DNA of 41,838 bases from Nitrospinota bacterium. GTDB lineage: Bacteria > Nitrospinota_A > UBA7883. The DNA lies in contig JAOUMU010000010.1 in the NCBI GenBank assembly GCA_029881335.1, positions 1 to 41,838 of the forward strand. Direction: 5' to 3'. A model generated the notes under the pieces. That model did not search any database. It worked only from the letters and a program-made list of their open reading frames with translations, and had not been told where the DNA came from. Each line of letters opens with the position of its first letter. Position 1 is the stretch's first letter. Shown here in pieces: positions 33,573 to 41,838 of the stretch. The translations under genes were made by a program, and so were the position numbers.

Positions 33573-34594
33573 ATCCCCGATCCGTTGAGGCGGCGGCGCC
33601 AGCGCGGATTGACCTGGCCGGAGGCACCATGGATATCTGGCCGCTGAACCTGATGTTCCCTTCCGCCACCACGGTGAACATGGCGGTGAACGTCATGGCC
33701 CGCGCCACGGTGAGCCAGGGGAGCGGTGGCAAGGTTCTGATTATATCCCATGACCAGCGCGCCCAAGTCTCCTTCCCATCCATGGGCGCCATCCATCACA
33801 ATCACAAGCTGGGCCTTGTCAGCAGGCTGGCCGATTTTTTCCTGGAGTCAAACGAGGGCGTCACCATTACCACCCGATGCGACGCTCCTGCCGGGTCCGG
33901 GCTGGGGGGCAGCTCCGCGCTGAACATCGCCCTGTGCCGGGCGCTGGCCATGTACACTGGACGGCGCATGACAAAGGCCGCCATCCTGGATATCGCAAAG
34001 GATGTGGAGGCGGCCCACCTGGGGATACCCACGGGATTGCAAGACTACCTGGCCGCTTTATATGGCGGGGCCAACGTTTTCAGCTTCCCACCGGGAGGCG
34101 TGGAGGGGGAAAAGATTCCAGCGTCCGTCGCCACCGATCTGGAACGGAGGATATCGCTCTTCTACTCCGGCGCGGCGCGTTCATCCGGGATCAACAACTG
34201 GCAGATGTTCCGCCTGGTGATGGAAAAGGAGAAGCGCGCCATGCGGCTGTTCGGCAGGATTGCCGATTGCGCGTCGCGGGCGGGAGCGGCGCTGCTGGCG
34301 GGGGATATGGAAGGTTTCGAAGCTGCGGTTAAGAATGAATGGCGCGCCAGGCGCCAGCTATTTCCAGGTATCTCCACTCCGGCCATAGACGGCGCCATCA
34401 CCGCCGGGAAAAAGGCGGGGGCCAGAACAGCCCGGATATGCGGCGCCGGCGGGGGAGGGTGCTTTTTCATGATATCGGCGCCGGAGGATCGGGACGGCGT
34501 GGTCCAGGCGGTGGAGAATACAGGAGCCCGGATTATGAAATATCGGCTGGCGCGGGCGGCGTCGGCTACCAACGCCACTGATATTGACGCATGA
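33569..34594 (+). CDS. GHMP family kinase, heptose-kinase-like
   Basis: This 341-residue enzyme phosphorylates a small sugar or related molecule with ATP. The N-terminal motif PARIDLAGGTMDIWPL is that of the GHMP group containing heptose 7-phosphate and fucose kinases. The ATP loop PAGSGLGGSSAL is at residues 107-118, and the C-terminal motif ARICGAGGGGCFFMISAP completes the site. A GTG start overlaps the rluB stop (GTGA), and no better start is seen. The following gene encodes a glycosyltransferase, so a role in surface polysaccharide precursor supply is plausible, but the sugar is not known. Confidence 0.87.
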   Translation: MNPRSVEAAAPARIDLAGGTMDIWPLNLMFPSATTVNMAVNVMARATVSQGSGGKVLIISHDQRAQVSFPSMGAIHHNHKLGLVSRLADFFLESNEGVTITTRCDAPAGSGLGGSSALNIALCRALAMYTGRRMTKAAILDIAKDVEAAHLGIPTGLQDYLAALYGGANVFSFPPGGVEGEKIPASVATDLERRISLFYSGAARSSGINNWQMFRLVMEKEKRAMRLFGRIADCASRAGAALLAGDMEGFEAAVKNEWRARRQLFPGISTPAIDGAITAGKKAGARTARICGAGGGGCFFMISAPEDRDGVVQAVENTGARIMKYRLARAASATNATDIDA

Positions 34595-34714
34595 CGGAAA
34601 ACTGATAGGAAAAGGAAAAAACAATATCCGGAATCCGCCGCCGGGACGCATAATCCACAGTCTCTTATACCCCGATGGCCCCGACCGGATGAATTCTTGC
34701 GTATATGAATAACC

Positions 34715-35695
34715 GTGTCAACGTACATCCCCTCTGATACCAAGGTCCATATTGCATTGGCGTCATATTACGGGGCAGCGTATATCTCCGAGCAGATGGA
34801 CAGCATCCGGGCCCAGACCCATAAACAGTGGCGTCTGCTAGTGCGCGATGACGGATCATCGGACGGGACAGTGGACATCGTGCGCTCTCATGAGGGGTCC
34901 GATCCGCGAGTGACATTGCTGACCGACGGAGGAGAGAGCCTGGGACCGGGCGGGAATTTCGCCTCCCTTATGCGGAGCGCCTATGATGAGGGCGCGGAGT
35001 ACCTGATGTTAGCCGACCAGGACGACACCTGGAGGGAGGATAAGATAGCACTGCAACTGGAAGCGATGAAGCTGGCTGAGTCGCGATATGGCCCCACTAT
35101 CCCATTGCTGGTCTATTCCGATCTGGCCGTGGCGGATGAGAAGATGAGGCCGGTGAGCGATTCGTTCATGTGTCATCAAGGGATCCACCACGAATCCAAA
35201 GCTCCGCTGAAGACGCTGCTGACACAGAATTTCGTCACCGGATGCGCTTCCATGGTGAACAGGAGCCTCATGCAAAAGGCGCTGCCGGTACCCGGGGAGG
35301 TGATCATGCATGACTGGTGGCTGGCGCTGGTGGCGGCGGCGGTGGGGAGGATAGAATACATTCCGGAGCCACTTGTCCGTTATCGGCAGCATGGGGGGAA
35401 TGTGGTGGGGGCGAAAAGATTCCGCGAAACCATTAATCCCATGGTGGCCTCTCAAAGATGGGACGAGGGAAGGTTCTATACCGCCATGGCTTTCGAACAG
35501 GCGCGGAGCCTGGCCAAAAGGCTGCGGGAGCTGGATCAGCCAGCGCCGCGGGAAACCATGGAACTGATAGATGGATTCACCCGTTTACCGGAGCTTTCCA
35601 GGCTGAAGCGGATAACCACAATCAGGCGATTGGGGATACGAAAGCAAACCCTTTCCCGTCAACTGCTGATGTACCTTCGCCTGATTGTCCTCTGA
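34715..35695 (+). CDS. family 2 glycosyltransferase, rhamnosyltransferase-like
   Basis: This 326-residue cytoplasmic enzyme transfers a sugar from a nucleotide donor, probably to a surface glycan. The GT-A fold nucleotide site is visible: VHIALASYYGAAYISEQMDS at the start, LLVRDDGSSDGTVDIV (near residues 41-56), LGPGGNFASLM, and the metal-binding LADQDDTW near residue 100. HDWWLALVAAA and VRYRQHGGNVVGA are the acceptor-side segments of rhamnosyltransferase-like members. The start is GTG at 34715, with no clear Shine-Dalgarno sequence; other starts would cut the first strand. A gap of 120 bases separates it from the kinase gene, with no convincing terminator or promoter in it. Confidence 0.85.
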   Translation: MSTYIPSDTKVHIALASYYGAAYISEQMDSIRAQTHKQWRLLVRDDGSSDGTVDIVRSHEGSDPRVTLLTDGGESLGPGGNFASLMRSAYDEGAEYLMLADQDDTWREDKIALQLEAMKLAESRYGPTIPLLVYSDLAVADEKMRPVSDSFMCHQGIHHESKAPLKTLLTQNFVTGCASMVNRSLMQKALPVPGEVIMHDWWLALVAAAVGRIEYIPEPLVRYRQHGGNVVGAKRFRETINPMVASQRWDEGRFYTAMAFEQARSLAKRLRELDQPAPRETMELIDGFTRLPELSRLKRITTIRRLGIRKQTLSRQLLMYLRLIVL

Positions 35696-35823
35696 GACGC
35701 TTTAATCCGGATCCCCCTCCCTCAGCGGACATCACCTGGTTGCCGTGGAGTTTATCTGTCAAAGTCAGCTGCCCACTGTTCCAGGTTTATGCTAGATTGT
35801 AGAGTAGGGAAGGAAGGTGGAGC

Positions 35824-38763
35824 ATGGACGAGGCTGCAGTCGAAAAGAAAACCAGGGCCGTGGGCGCCGAAATCTACAACCACGCCAAGGTTAACGAGCC
35901 TGGTGTGCTGGAGGCCCTTTGGTGGGAACGGCAGGTAGTGAAGTGGTTATCGGCCGACCAGGAGCTCAAAAGCCGAGCCATGAGATTTATCGATGTCTTT
36001 CCTTCGCTAAAAACCAACCGACAGATCACCCGGCACCTGAAGGAATACATGCCGGTGGAATCGTTGCGCCTGCCGGAGTATTTGCGCCTGGGCAAAGTGG
36101 CGGTCCGCTCGGCGCTGAGCACTCCCGGTGCGGCGGCCATGACCACATCGATGGTGATAACCCGCGTGGCCCGCTGGTTTATCGCCGGCTCCACCATGGA
36201 GGAGACCGTCGCGGCGGTGGAGAATATCCACAAACAAGGAATGAGCTATACCCTGGACCTTTTGGGCGAGGCCACCTTGTCCGCTCAGGAGGGGGACCTG
36301 TACGCCGAGCGGTATGCAAACCTGATAAACCAGCTGTTTATGGCCTCCAGGCCCGGGTGGCCGGAGGTCAACGTTTCCGTGAAGCTCTCCGCGCTGACAC
36401 CTCACTTCGACCCGGCGGCGCCCGAGCGCGCTTCCGCCGAGGCTCGGGAGCGATTGAGAAGGATATTCCGCGCCGCCAAACGTGATAGGGCCTGGGTGAA
36501 TATTGACATGGAAAACTACGCCCTTCGCGACCTTACTCTGAAAGTGTTCATGGAGATCATGGAGGAGGATGAGTTCGCCGATTTCGACCGGGCGGGAATA
36601 GTGGCCCAGGCCTATCTGGAGGACGCGGAAGAGAGCCTGGACAAGCTCATAAGCTGGGTGATGGCCAACGGCAGGAGAATATCGATCAGGCTGGTGAAGG
36701 GTGCATATTGGGAGCAGGAGACAGTAATGGCGAACCAGAAGGGGTGGGCCCCTCCTGTGCGCCAGGTGAAAGCAGAGACCGACGCCGCCTTCGAGAGAAT
36801 GCTGGTGACCCTGTTTAAGCATCATCGCCACGTGGTCACCGCCGTGGCCTCGCACAACATAAGGTCCCTGGCTCGAGCGGTGGCGCTGGCGGAACAGATG
36901 GGCGTGCCAAAGAGCAGGTTCGAGGCGCAGATGCTGTATGGAATGGCTGGCGAAGTTAAACGGGCTCTGGTGCAGATGGGTGTGCCCCTGCGGGTGTACG
37001 CTCCCTTCGGCGAGTTCCTGCCCGGCATGGCCTACCTGGTCCGGCGCATTCTGGAAAACTCCTCCAACGAATCTTTCCTGCGCCAATCCTTCGTGGAGGA
37101 GAGGCCGCTGGATGAGCTGTTGGAAAACCCGGCGCTGGCTACGGGATCGGCAAAATCCACCATTGAAGAAGTCCCGGCTCCGGGAGACTTGTTCGTTAAC
37201 GAGCCGGAGCCGAAATTTCACCACAAAGCTGAGCGCGACGCCATGGACAAAGCGATAGAGGAAGTGTCGAAATCGCTGGGGCGCAGGTACAAGATCATAA
37301 TAGACGGGAGGACCATGCCCTCAACCGACACGTTTCTCTCCGTGGATCCAGGCGACCCGGAAAACGTCATCGGCGAGGTGTGCCAGGCGGACCCGGAACA
37401 GGCCACCGAAGCGATGGACTCGGCCGCGAGAGCTTTTAAAAAGTGGAGCGCCATGTCGGCGGAGAAACGAACCGAGATACTGCTCCGAACCGCGGATATG
37501 GTGAAGGATAGAAAACATGAACTGGCCGCCTGGCAGATGTTCGAGGTGGGTAAAAACCGCAAGGAGGCCTTGGCCGACGTCAATGAGGGGATAGACTTGA
37601 TAAGGTACTACGCCCTCAGCGCCCGGCGGTTATTCGCTCCGCAAAAAACAGAGGCGCTGCTGGGCGAGACCAATGTAACCCGGTTGCTCCCCCGGGGGGC
37701 GGGGCTTGTGATATCACCATGGAACTTTCCGCTGGCCATCATGGCTGGGATGACCACCTCCTCCATGGCGGCGGGGAACACAGTCACGCTCAAACCCTCA
37801 TCCCTGTCGCCGGTGACGGCGGCCATATTCGTCCAGATTCTCCACGACGCGGGGGCGCCGGACGGAGTGGTGAACTTTTTGCCGGGGGAGGGCTCGGCGC
37901 TGGGGCCAATGCTGATGGAGCATCCAAAAACCTCGTTCGTGGTGTTCACCGGATCATACGAGGTGGGCGCGGGATTGGTAAAAGCCGCGGCCCTGGCCTC
38001 CGATACCAGAGATGGATTCATAAAAGTCTCCGCGGAGATGGGGGGCAAGAACGCCGTGATAGTGGACCAGACAGCTGACCTGGACGCCGCCGTGGCGGGA
38101 GTTGTCCAGTCCGCCTTCGGCTTCGGGGGCCAGAAGTGCTCCGCCTGCTCCAGGGTCATCGCGCTGGACGGGGTGTACGACGAGTTCGCCGCCCGGCTGG
38201 TGGACGCGGCAAAAAGCCTGAACGTGGCTCATGCCACCGATCCGGCGGCGGATTATGGCCCACTGGCAGGGAAAGCCGCATTGGAAAAAGTGGCCAGATA
38301 TGTAGAGATCGGCTCCAGGGAGGCCAAACCGCTGCTGCTGCCGGGAGAAATCCCGCCAAAGGGTTGTTTCGCCGCGCCGGCGGTTTTTGGCGACACTCCC
38401 CCATTCAGCCGTTTGGCCAGGGATGAGATATTCGGTCCGGTGGTGTGCCTTATCCGCGTTTCGGATATGGACGAGGCGATATCGGTGGCCAACAGCGCCC
38501 AGTATGGATTGACTGGCGGCGTATATTCGCGCACCCCATCCACCATCACAAAAGTTATGGAGAGGATGCGGGTGGGGAATCTGTATATCAATAGAGGTAT
38601 AACCGGCGCCGTGGTGCGTCGCCAGCCATTCGGCGGATTCAAACGCTCCGGCCTGGGCTCAGCGAAGGCGGGTGGGGAGGAGCTGATACGAGAGCTGGCG
38701 CTGCCGCAGACTGTCTCCGAAAACATCGTCCGGCACGGATTTTCGCCGGATCTGCCAACCTGA
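35824..38763 (+). CDS. putA: bifunctional proline dehydrogenase / glutamate semialdehyde dehydrogenase (PutA)
   Basis: This 979-residue protein oxidises proline to glutamate in two steps. The N-terminal FAD barrel shows VNVSVKLSALTPHFDP, RLVKGAYWEQE (starting at R289), FEAQMLYGMA and VYAPFGEFLPGMAYLVRRIL. The C-terminal aldehyde dehydrogenase part begins near residue 480, with ISPWNFPLAIM, the general base E738 in SAEMGGKNAVIV and the nucleophile C772 in GGQKCSACSR, then ARDEIFGPVVCLI. There is no N-terminal DNA-binding domain, so it is not a self-regulating PutA. Electrons from the FAD go to membrane quinone. A purine-rich Shine-Dalgarno region precedes the ATG. Two monoheme protein genes follow 20 bases downstream. 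Confidence 0.95.
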   Translation: MDEAAVEKKTRAVGAEIYNHAKVNEPGVLEALWWERQVVKWLSADQELKSRAMRFIDVFPSLKTNRQITRHLKEYMPVESLRLPEYLRLGKVAVRSALSTPGAAAMTTSMVITRVARWFIAGSTMEETVAAVENIHKQGMSYTLDLLGEATLSAQEGDLYAERYANLINQLFMASRPGWPEVNVSVKLSALTPHFDPAAPERASAEARERLRRIFRAAKRDRAWVNIDMENYALRDLTLKVFMEIMEEDEFADFDRAGIVAQAYLEDAEESLDKLISWVMANGRRISIRLVKGAYWEQETVMANQKGWAPPVRQVKAETDAAFERMLVTLFKHHRHVVTAVASHNIRSLARAVALAEQMGVPKSRFEAQMLYGMAGEVKRALVQMGVPLRVYAPFGEFLPGMAYLVRRILENSSNESFLRQSFVEERPLDELLENPALATGSAKSTIEEVPAPGDLFVNEPEPKFHHKAERDAMDKAIEEVSKSLGRRYKIIIDGRTMPSTDTFLSVDPGDPENVIGEVCQADPEQATEAMDSAARAFKKWSAMSAEKRTEILLRTADMVKDRKHELAAWQMFEVGKNRKEALADVNEGIDLIRYYALSARRLFAPQKTEALLGETNVTRLLPRGAGLVISPWNFPLAIMAGMTTSSMAAGNTVTLKPSSLSPVTAAIFVQILHDAGAPDGVVNFLPGEGSALGPMLMEHPKTSFVVFTGSYEVGAGLVKAAALASDTRDGFIKVSAEMGGKNAVIVDQTADLDAAVAGVVQSAFGFGGQKCSACSRVIALDGVYDEFAARLVDAAKSLNVAHATDPAADYGPLAGKAALEKVARYVEIGSREAKPLLLPGEIPPKGCFAAPAVFGDTPPFSRLARDEIFGPVVCLIRVSDMDEAISVANSAQYGLTGGVYSRTPSTITKVMERMRVGNLYINRGITGAVVRRQPFGGFKRSGLGSAKAGGEELIRELALPQTVSENIVRHGFSPDLPT

Positions 38764-38783
38764 ACAATAAAGCTTCCACCACC

Positions 38784-39356
38784 ATGACACGCGCATTCAC
38801 CTTTTTCATGGCCGCCATGGGGGCGGTTCTGGCCCAACCGTCAGCACTGATGGCGTATCCGGGTGTGGAGGCGGAGGGGGGAGTTGAATGCTCCATGTGC
38901 CACGACAGCCCGGAGTTTTCCGGGCGGCTGGAAGTGAGGCTGCTCCAACTGGAGGGGGGCAAAACAGTGAAAGAAATCATTTCCCGGAATGGGAAAATGG
39001 AAACGCTCCTAAAGAAAGGGAGCAAGGTCTCCTACAAGCTTGCCCTGGCGGACGCCGAGGGGAAGGCGAGGGTCATCGGGTGGCAATGGGCGCTGCCGGC
39101 CGGGGTGGATCTGGACGCGCCGGGGGGAGTGAGAAAACCGAACCAGGGACAGCCATGGAGTGAATATATGAACGAGAAGGGAGAAATCGAAAAACCGCGA
39201 GGGATCACCGTGGTGGACCAGACCTTTTTCTTCGCCCCAGGCATACCTGGCGATAGCGTTGAGGCAAAACTGCACGTGGCCCTGGGAATGGAGGGGCGGG
39301 GCGCCGGTTATCTTTCCGGCAGAGTGATCCGTGTAGTGTTCAAGGTGGTCAAATGA
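38784..39356 (+). CDS. periplasmic monoheme c-type cytochrome-like protein
   Basis: This 190-residue protein has a signal peptide (AFTFFMAAMGAVLAQPSALM) and one heme c motif, C36-S-M-C39-H40, near the start of the mature part. About 150 residues of beta-rich sequence follow (VSYKLALADAEGKARVIGWQ, then ITVVDQTFFFAPGIPGDS), with no further heme motif. The fold is not one I recognise; a beta-sandwich is likely. A sixth heme ligand cannot be assigned. It starts 20 bases after putA and its stop overlaps the start of the next gene, which has the same layout, so the two act as a pair. Confidence 0.82.
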   Translation: MTRAFTFFMAAMGAVLAQPSALMAYPGVEAEGGVECSMCHDSPEFSGRLEVRLLQLEGGKTVKEIISRNGKMETLLKKGSKVSYKLALADAEGKARVIGWQWALPAGVDLDAPGGVRKPNQGQPWSEYMNEKGEIEKPRGITVVDQTFFFAPGIPGDSVEAKLHVALGMEGRGAGYLSGRVIRVVFKVVK

Positions 39357-39988
39357 GACGGGGGAGGTGGGCGGTGGTAGTGGTCATCGCCGCATGGGTG
39401 GTGTTTTGCGGTGAAGCATCGGCTCTGCCTGAACTCTCTTCCACCTTCCACCCTTCCCCAGAGAAGAGCTATGGCCCTGCTCCATGCAAAACCTGCCACC
39501 TGAGCAACATCTGGTTCGAGGGAAATATATACATTGACGTGCGGCTCCCCTCCGGGCGGAGCCTTGTGGGCCAGGACGGTTTTGCCGTTGTTCCATGGGA
39601 GCCGGGTGAGACTATTTCCCTGGTGATAGTTGTGGGGCTCTCCCGGCAGAATTTGAATGGGAAAGTGGCTGGATGGTTCATGAACCTGCCTGATGGCGCC
39701 GCAGTGAAGCCGGGGACTTCATGGTATGGGAATCGTCGGATAAACTACGAGAGGCAGGGAGCTTTTACCGCCGACGGGGTGGAGTATCGCGTGACTGGGG
39801 AGCTTACTGTGACCATGGGCAGAGGCATGGTCCCCGGAAAAACCGAGCTTTGGGTGGGAGTGGGGGAAACTGCCACGGATAAATTTCCGGGCGCATCGCA
39901 AAGAAAAAGGACTCTTGGTTTAAGGCGCCTGCCCGTGAAATGGGTGGCTGCCCCAGGCGCGGAAGGCAAGGAGCCGCTTATCAGGTAG
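39353..39988 (+). CDS. second periplasmic monoheme c-type cytochrome-like protein
   Basis: This 211-residue protein has a signal peptide (AVVVVIAAWVVFCGEASA) and one heme c motif, C45-K-T-C48-H49, in GPAPCKTCHLSN. A beta-rich domain follows, with IYIDVRLPSGRSLVGQDGF, PGETISLVIVVGLSRQN and VEYRVTGELTVTMGRGM. The arrangement parallels the preceding gene: signal, single CxxCH, then a long strand-rich domain. They overlap by four bases (ATGA) and are probably co-translated. The family is not known to me. A role in passing electrons from quinone-linked enzymes such as PutA, or in carrying a partner domain, is possible but unproven. Confidence 0.82.
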   Translation: MRRGRWAVVVVIAAWVVFCGEASALPELSSTFHPSPEKSYGPAPCKTCHLSNIWFEGNIYIDVRLPSGRSLVGQDGFAVVPWEPGETISLVIVVGLSRQNLNGKVAGWFMNLPDGAAVKPGTSWYGNRRINYERQGAFTADGVEYRVTGELTVTMGRGMVPGKTELWVGVGETATDKFPGASQRKRTLGLRRLPVKWVAAPGAEGKEPLIR

Positions 39989-39994
39989 CCCGCC

Positions 39995-40018
39995 GGGCGA
40001 GTGGGCGCCCATGTTTTT
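39995..40018 (+). terminator. intrinsic terminator after the putA-cytochrome genes
   Basis: GGGCG (39995-39999) and CGCCC (40006-40010) with a six-base loop, then atgttttt with five T residues (40014-40018). It lies seven bases past the stop of the second monoheme protein gene. Confidence 0.6.
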
Positions 40019-40106
40019 CATTGCCCCCCAAGGAGGGAATTGGCTAGAATTCGGATGTGGGTATTTGTCGGCGGGAGCCCGCATGATGTGGCAAGAAATT
40101 AAGTTA

Positions 40107-40134
40107 TTGCATACTTCGGACGATTTGGTATCAT
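40107..40134 (+). promoter_or_regulatory. putative promoter for the OmpA-family gene
   Basis: TTGCAT (40107-40112), a 16-base spacer and TATCAT (40129-40134). The leader would be about 75 bases, ending in a good Shine-Dalgarno sequence GGGAGG (40208-40213). The -35 match is only moderate. Confidence 0.45.
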
Positions 40135-40217
40135 AACCAGCGAAGGAAGAATTACAGAAACCTATCAGGTCTCCTGCGCCAAGGGGACCAAGAGGAATAC
40201 ATAAAGCGGGAGGCTTC

Positions 40218-41510
40218 ATGCATAGAGGGAAAAAAACATTAATCTTGATCGCCTTTCTGGCTCCCATGTTGGGTCTTGCCCTTCCGGCGATGTCGCAGGA
40301 GGGAATCGAGGGGGGAACAGGGCTGATTTTCATCGACAAGGCCATAACGCCAGCTCACGGCGGGTTTGCGTTCGGAGCCTTTTATTTCCAGTCCGATCTT
40401 AGCGAGGCCGATCCTAAGACCACTTTCACCAGCTACGGCATCTCCGCGTCCGCCGGCCTTTGGGACCAGGTGGAGCTGACATTACTGCTTCCTTTCGGCG
40501 ATTTAAAGCCGGATGGTCACAGCACCGGGACAGGATACGAGTTCCACGAGGCGAGCGGCCAGATGGACGGCATGTTCAAGGTCAAATATAATTTCCACAG
40601 CCCCGAGGGCGCCGAGGATATGAACACCAGGTTCCGGTACGCTCTTCTGGGTATTCTGACCCTTCCTTTGGGTGACGATAAAACCCATCTGGGAACCGGC
40701 AAGTCCGACCCCGGCCTGGGCCTGGTTGTAGATAAGGAATACGACAATATCACCTGGCACTTCATGGGCGTGTATATGAACTATTCCGGCGACGAGCAGG
40801 ATCCTGCCCTGAATTATGGCGCCGGATTCGAATGGCAGCTGGTTCCCCATACTCTCAGCTTGGCGGCGGAAGTGAGCGGCCGCGTGTGGAGCAAGCAGGT
40901 GTCCCACAGGACCGACAATACCAAGCAGAGCGTGGCGTTGCGGACCCATTTCGGTCATCCTGGTGAAAGCTCCATAGTGGGTAGCGCCTTCCTGGGGTAC
41001 AGTTCCTGGGGCGGCGGCGCCGGCGAAGGAAGCCCGAACAGCCTGGGCGCCGTGGGCGTGACCCTGGAGTTCGGGAACCACCGGACCTCGGATAGGCATG
41101 GGGATGGCGAACATGGAGACGAACATGGGGAGGATAGTGGCCCAGTGGCCGGTGGCCCGGGTGATCGTAATATAATCGTGGCGATGGAAATTGTCCACTT
41201 CATGTTCGACAGCGCCGTGCTGACCGACGCCGCCGTGGCCAGCTTGAAGCATAACGCAAAGGTATTCCGGGATAACCCGCTGGCCAAGGTTATTCTTGAG
41301 GGGCATGCGTGCTCCATCGGGCCAAATGGGTATAACTATGATCTGGGTCTGAGAAGAGCCAGGTCAGTAAAGAAATTCCTGGTCAAGGAACTGGGAGTGG
41401 ATACCGACAAGGTGTTCGTGGTGATGAGCCAGGGCGAGGAGAAACCGGCCAAGAGCAACGACACCAGGGCCGGAAGGTCGTATAACCGCAGGGTCGAGTT
41501 CCTGAAGTAA
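40218..41510 (+). CDS. OmpA-family outer-membrane protein with N-terminal beta-barrel
   Basis: This 430-residue protein has a signal peptide (ILIAFLAPMLGLALPAMSQ), an N-terminal region of alternating strands that ends many segments in aromatic residues (GFAFGAFYFQSDL, ITWHFMGVYMNYSG), typical of an outer-membrane barrel, then a His/Gly/Asp-rich linker (RHGDGEHGDEHGEDSG) and a C-terminal OmpA domain. The latter shows VHFMFDSAVLTDAAVASLK, VILEGHACSIG and YDLGLRRARSVKKFLVKELG, the peptidoglycan-binding pattern. It should tie the outer membrane to the cell wall. The His-rich linker could bind metal. The gene is flanked by its own promoter and a strong terminator. Confidence 0.9.
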   Translation: MHRGKKTLILIAFLAPMLGLALPAMSQEGIEGGTGLIFIDKAITPAHGGFAFGAFYFQSDLSEADPKTTFTSYGISASAGLWDQVELTLLLPFGDLKPDGHSTGTGYEFHEASGQMDGMFKVKYNFHSPEGAEDMNTRFRYALLGILTLPLGDDKTHLGTGKSDPGLGLVVDKEYDNITWHFMGVYMNYSGDEQDPALNYGAGFEWQLVPHTLSLAAEVSGRVWSKQVSHRTDNTKQSVALRTHFGHPGESSIVGSAFLGYSSWGGGAGEGSPNSLGAVGVTLEFGNHRTSDRHGDGEHGDEHGEDSGPVAGGPGDRNIIVAMEIVHFMFDSAVLTDAAVASLKHNAKVFRDNPLAKVILEGHACSIGPNGYNYDLGLRRARSVKKFLVKELGVDTDKVFVVMSQGEEKPAKSNDTRAGRSYNRRVEFLK

Positions 41511-41522
41511 ACGTGATATCGG

Positions 41523-41571
41523 CAAGGCGGCGATGGGAAGGGAGATATCCTTTTCCGCGCCGCCTTGTTTA
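41523..41571 (+). terminator. strong intrinsic terminator after the OmpA-family gene
   Basis: Ten-base perfect arms CAAGGCGGCG (41523-41532) and CGCCGCCTTG (41558-41567), with a further inner pairing of GGAAGG and CCTTTTCC, followed by TTTATT. Confidence 0.8.
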
Positions 41572-41666
41572 TTAATATGAACAGCCCCAGCCGGGTCTGG
41601 GGGCCAGTTGGTTTCAAGTCAGCGAACGGGTGTATTAAGATGCCGCATGGAACCGCTATCTTGCCG

Positions 41667-41838
41667 ATGAGACGTGTATTGCATACCGCCGCATCTCTTT
41701 TATTCATCATGGTGTCTGCGGCTGCGGCCCAGCAGAGCCACCCCAATCTGGACGAATACGTCTGCGTGGTCTGTCATAAGGACCTGGAAGACGAGATCCT
41801 GACCCCTCCTGTTAATGACTGGAAGGAGTCGGTCCATT
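41667..41838 (+). CDS. c-type cytochrome, N-terminal part (3' end outside window)
   Basis: Only the first 57 residues are visible. A signal peptide (MRRVLHTAASLLFIMVSAAA) is followed by a heme c motif CVVCH in DEYVCVVCHKDLEDE, then TPPVNDWKESVH. A 'W-x-x-S-V-H' sequence soon after a CxxCH is common in multiheme cytochromes, in which such a histidine is a distal heme ligand, so the full protein may carry several hemes. An in-frame ATG at 41640 is an alternative start, but the ATG at 41667 gives a normal signal peptide. Confidence 0.75.
   Translation, partial: MRRVLHTAASLLFIMVSAAAAQQSHPNLDEYVCVVCHKDLEDEILTPPVNDWKESVH

Noticed and set aside
36007-37224. 405-codon open frame on the minus strand inside putA
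   Set aside because: Fully covered by conserved proline dehydrogenase sequence on the plus strand; the translation is His- and Gln-rich with no recognised domain.

Overview
The window looks like a chromosomal segment of a Gram-negative bacterium with a redox-rich, facultative or anaerobic lifestyle. The pointers are an OmpA-type outer-membrane protein, lipobox proteins, several signal-peptide CxxCH proteins, a Tat-type signal, a glycyl radical enzyme with its activase, and part of an acyl-CoA dehydratase/activase-type protein. The gene mix would fit a deep-branching proteobacterial, Desulfobacterota, Nitrospinota or Nitrospirota-like lineage, but nothing in the sequence fixes the taxon. No rRNA, tRNA, CRISPR array, transposase or phage gene was seen.

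Layout, left to right. 1-1084: 3' end of an acyl-CoA dehydratase/activase-related gene, then a YfhL-type ferredoxin and a terminator. 1183-1934: a DUF192 protein and a small lipoprotein with overlapping stop and start. 1973-7059: a Gld-type ABC exporter (ATPase, permease, GldG-like protein, DUF4340 protein). 7104-8808: grpE and dnaJ. 8883-9815 (minus): nadA, with a divergent heme-copper-oxidase-like membrane protein and a lipocytochrome on the other side (9927-11586). 11598-12849: an MscS-type channel with its own promoter. 12883-19216 (minus): a five-gene glycyl radical enzyme operon. 19416-25656: gltB-gltD. 25653-30894 (minus): a six-gene operon carrying two ADP-ribose hydrolase-type proteins. 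30966-34594: scpA-scpB-rluB-GHMP kinase. 34715-35695: a family 2 glycosyltransferase. 35824-39988: fused proline catabolism protein PutA, then two monoheme proteins. 40107-41571: an OmpA-family protein. 41667 to the end: the 5' end of another c-type cytochrome gene.

Two compact gene sets are the best candidates for undescribed systems. The first encodes, in transcription order, an 857-residue glycyl radical enzyme (GCVEP active site, RVSGY radical loop), an SCP2-like small protein, a three-cluster activase, a four-helix membrane protein and a 597-residue soluble protein built from two homologous halves; its substrate is unknown. The second links a BASS-type transporter, a DraG-type ADP-ribosylglycohydrolase, an EVE/PUA-like protein of unknown function, an exported dienelactone-hydrolase-like protein, a Tat-exported metallophosphoesterase and a macrodomain protein, with every junction overlapping or under 10 bases apart. 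A third oddity is the 12-helix oxidase-like protein at 9927, which keeps the heme ligands but lacks the helix VII His-His pair that would bind CuB.

Several genes meet at glutamate and electron transfer. GltBD makes glutamate, PutA oxidises proline to glutamate and passes electrons to the membrane, and the adjacent cytochromes may belong to the same respiratory context; that last link is inference from position.
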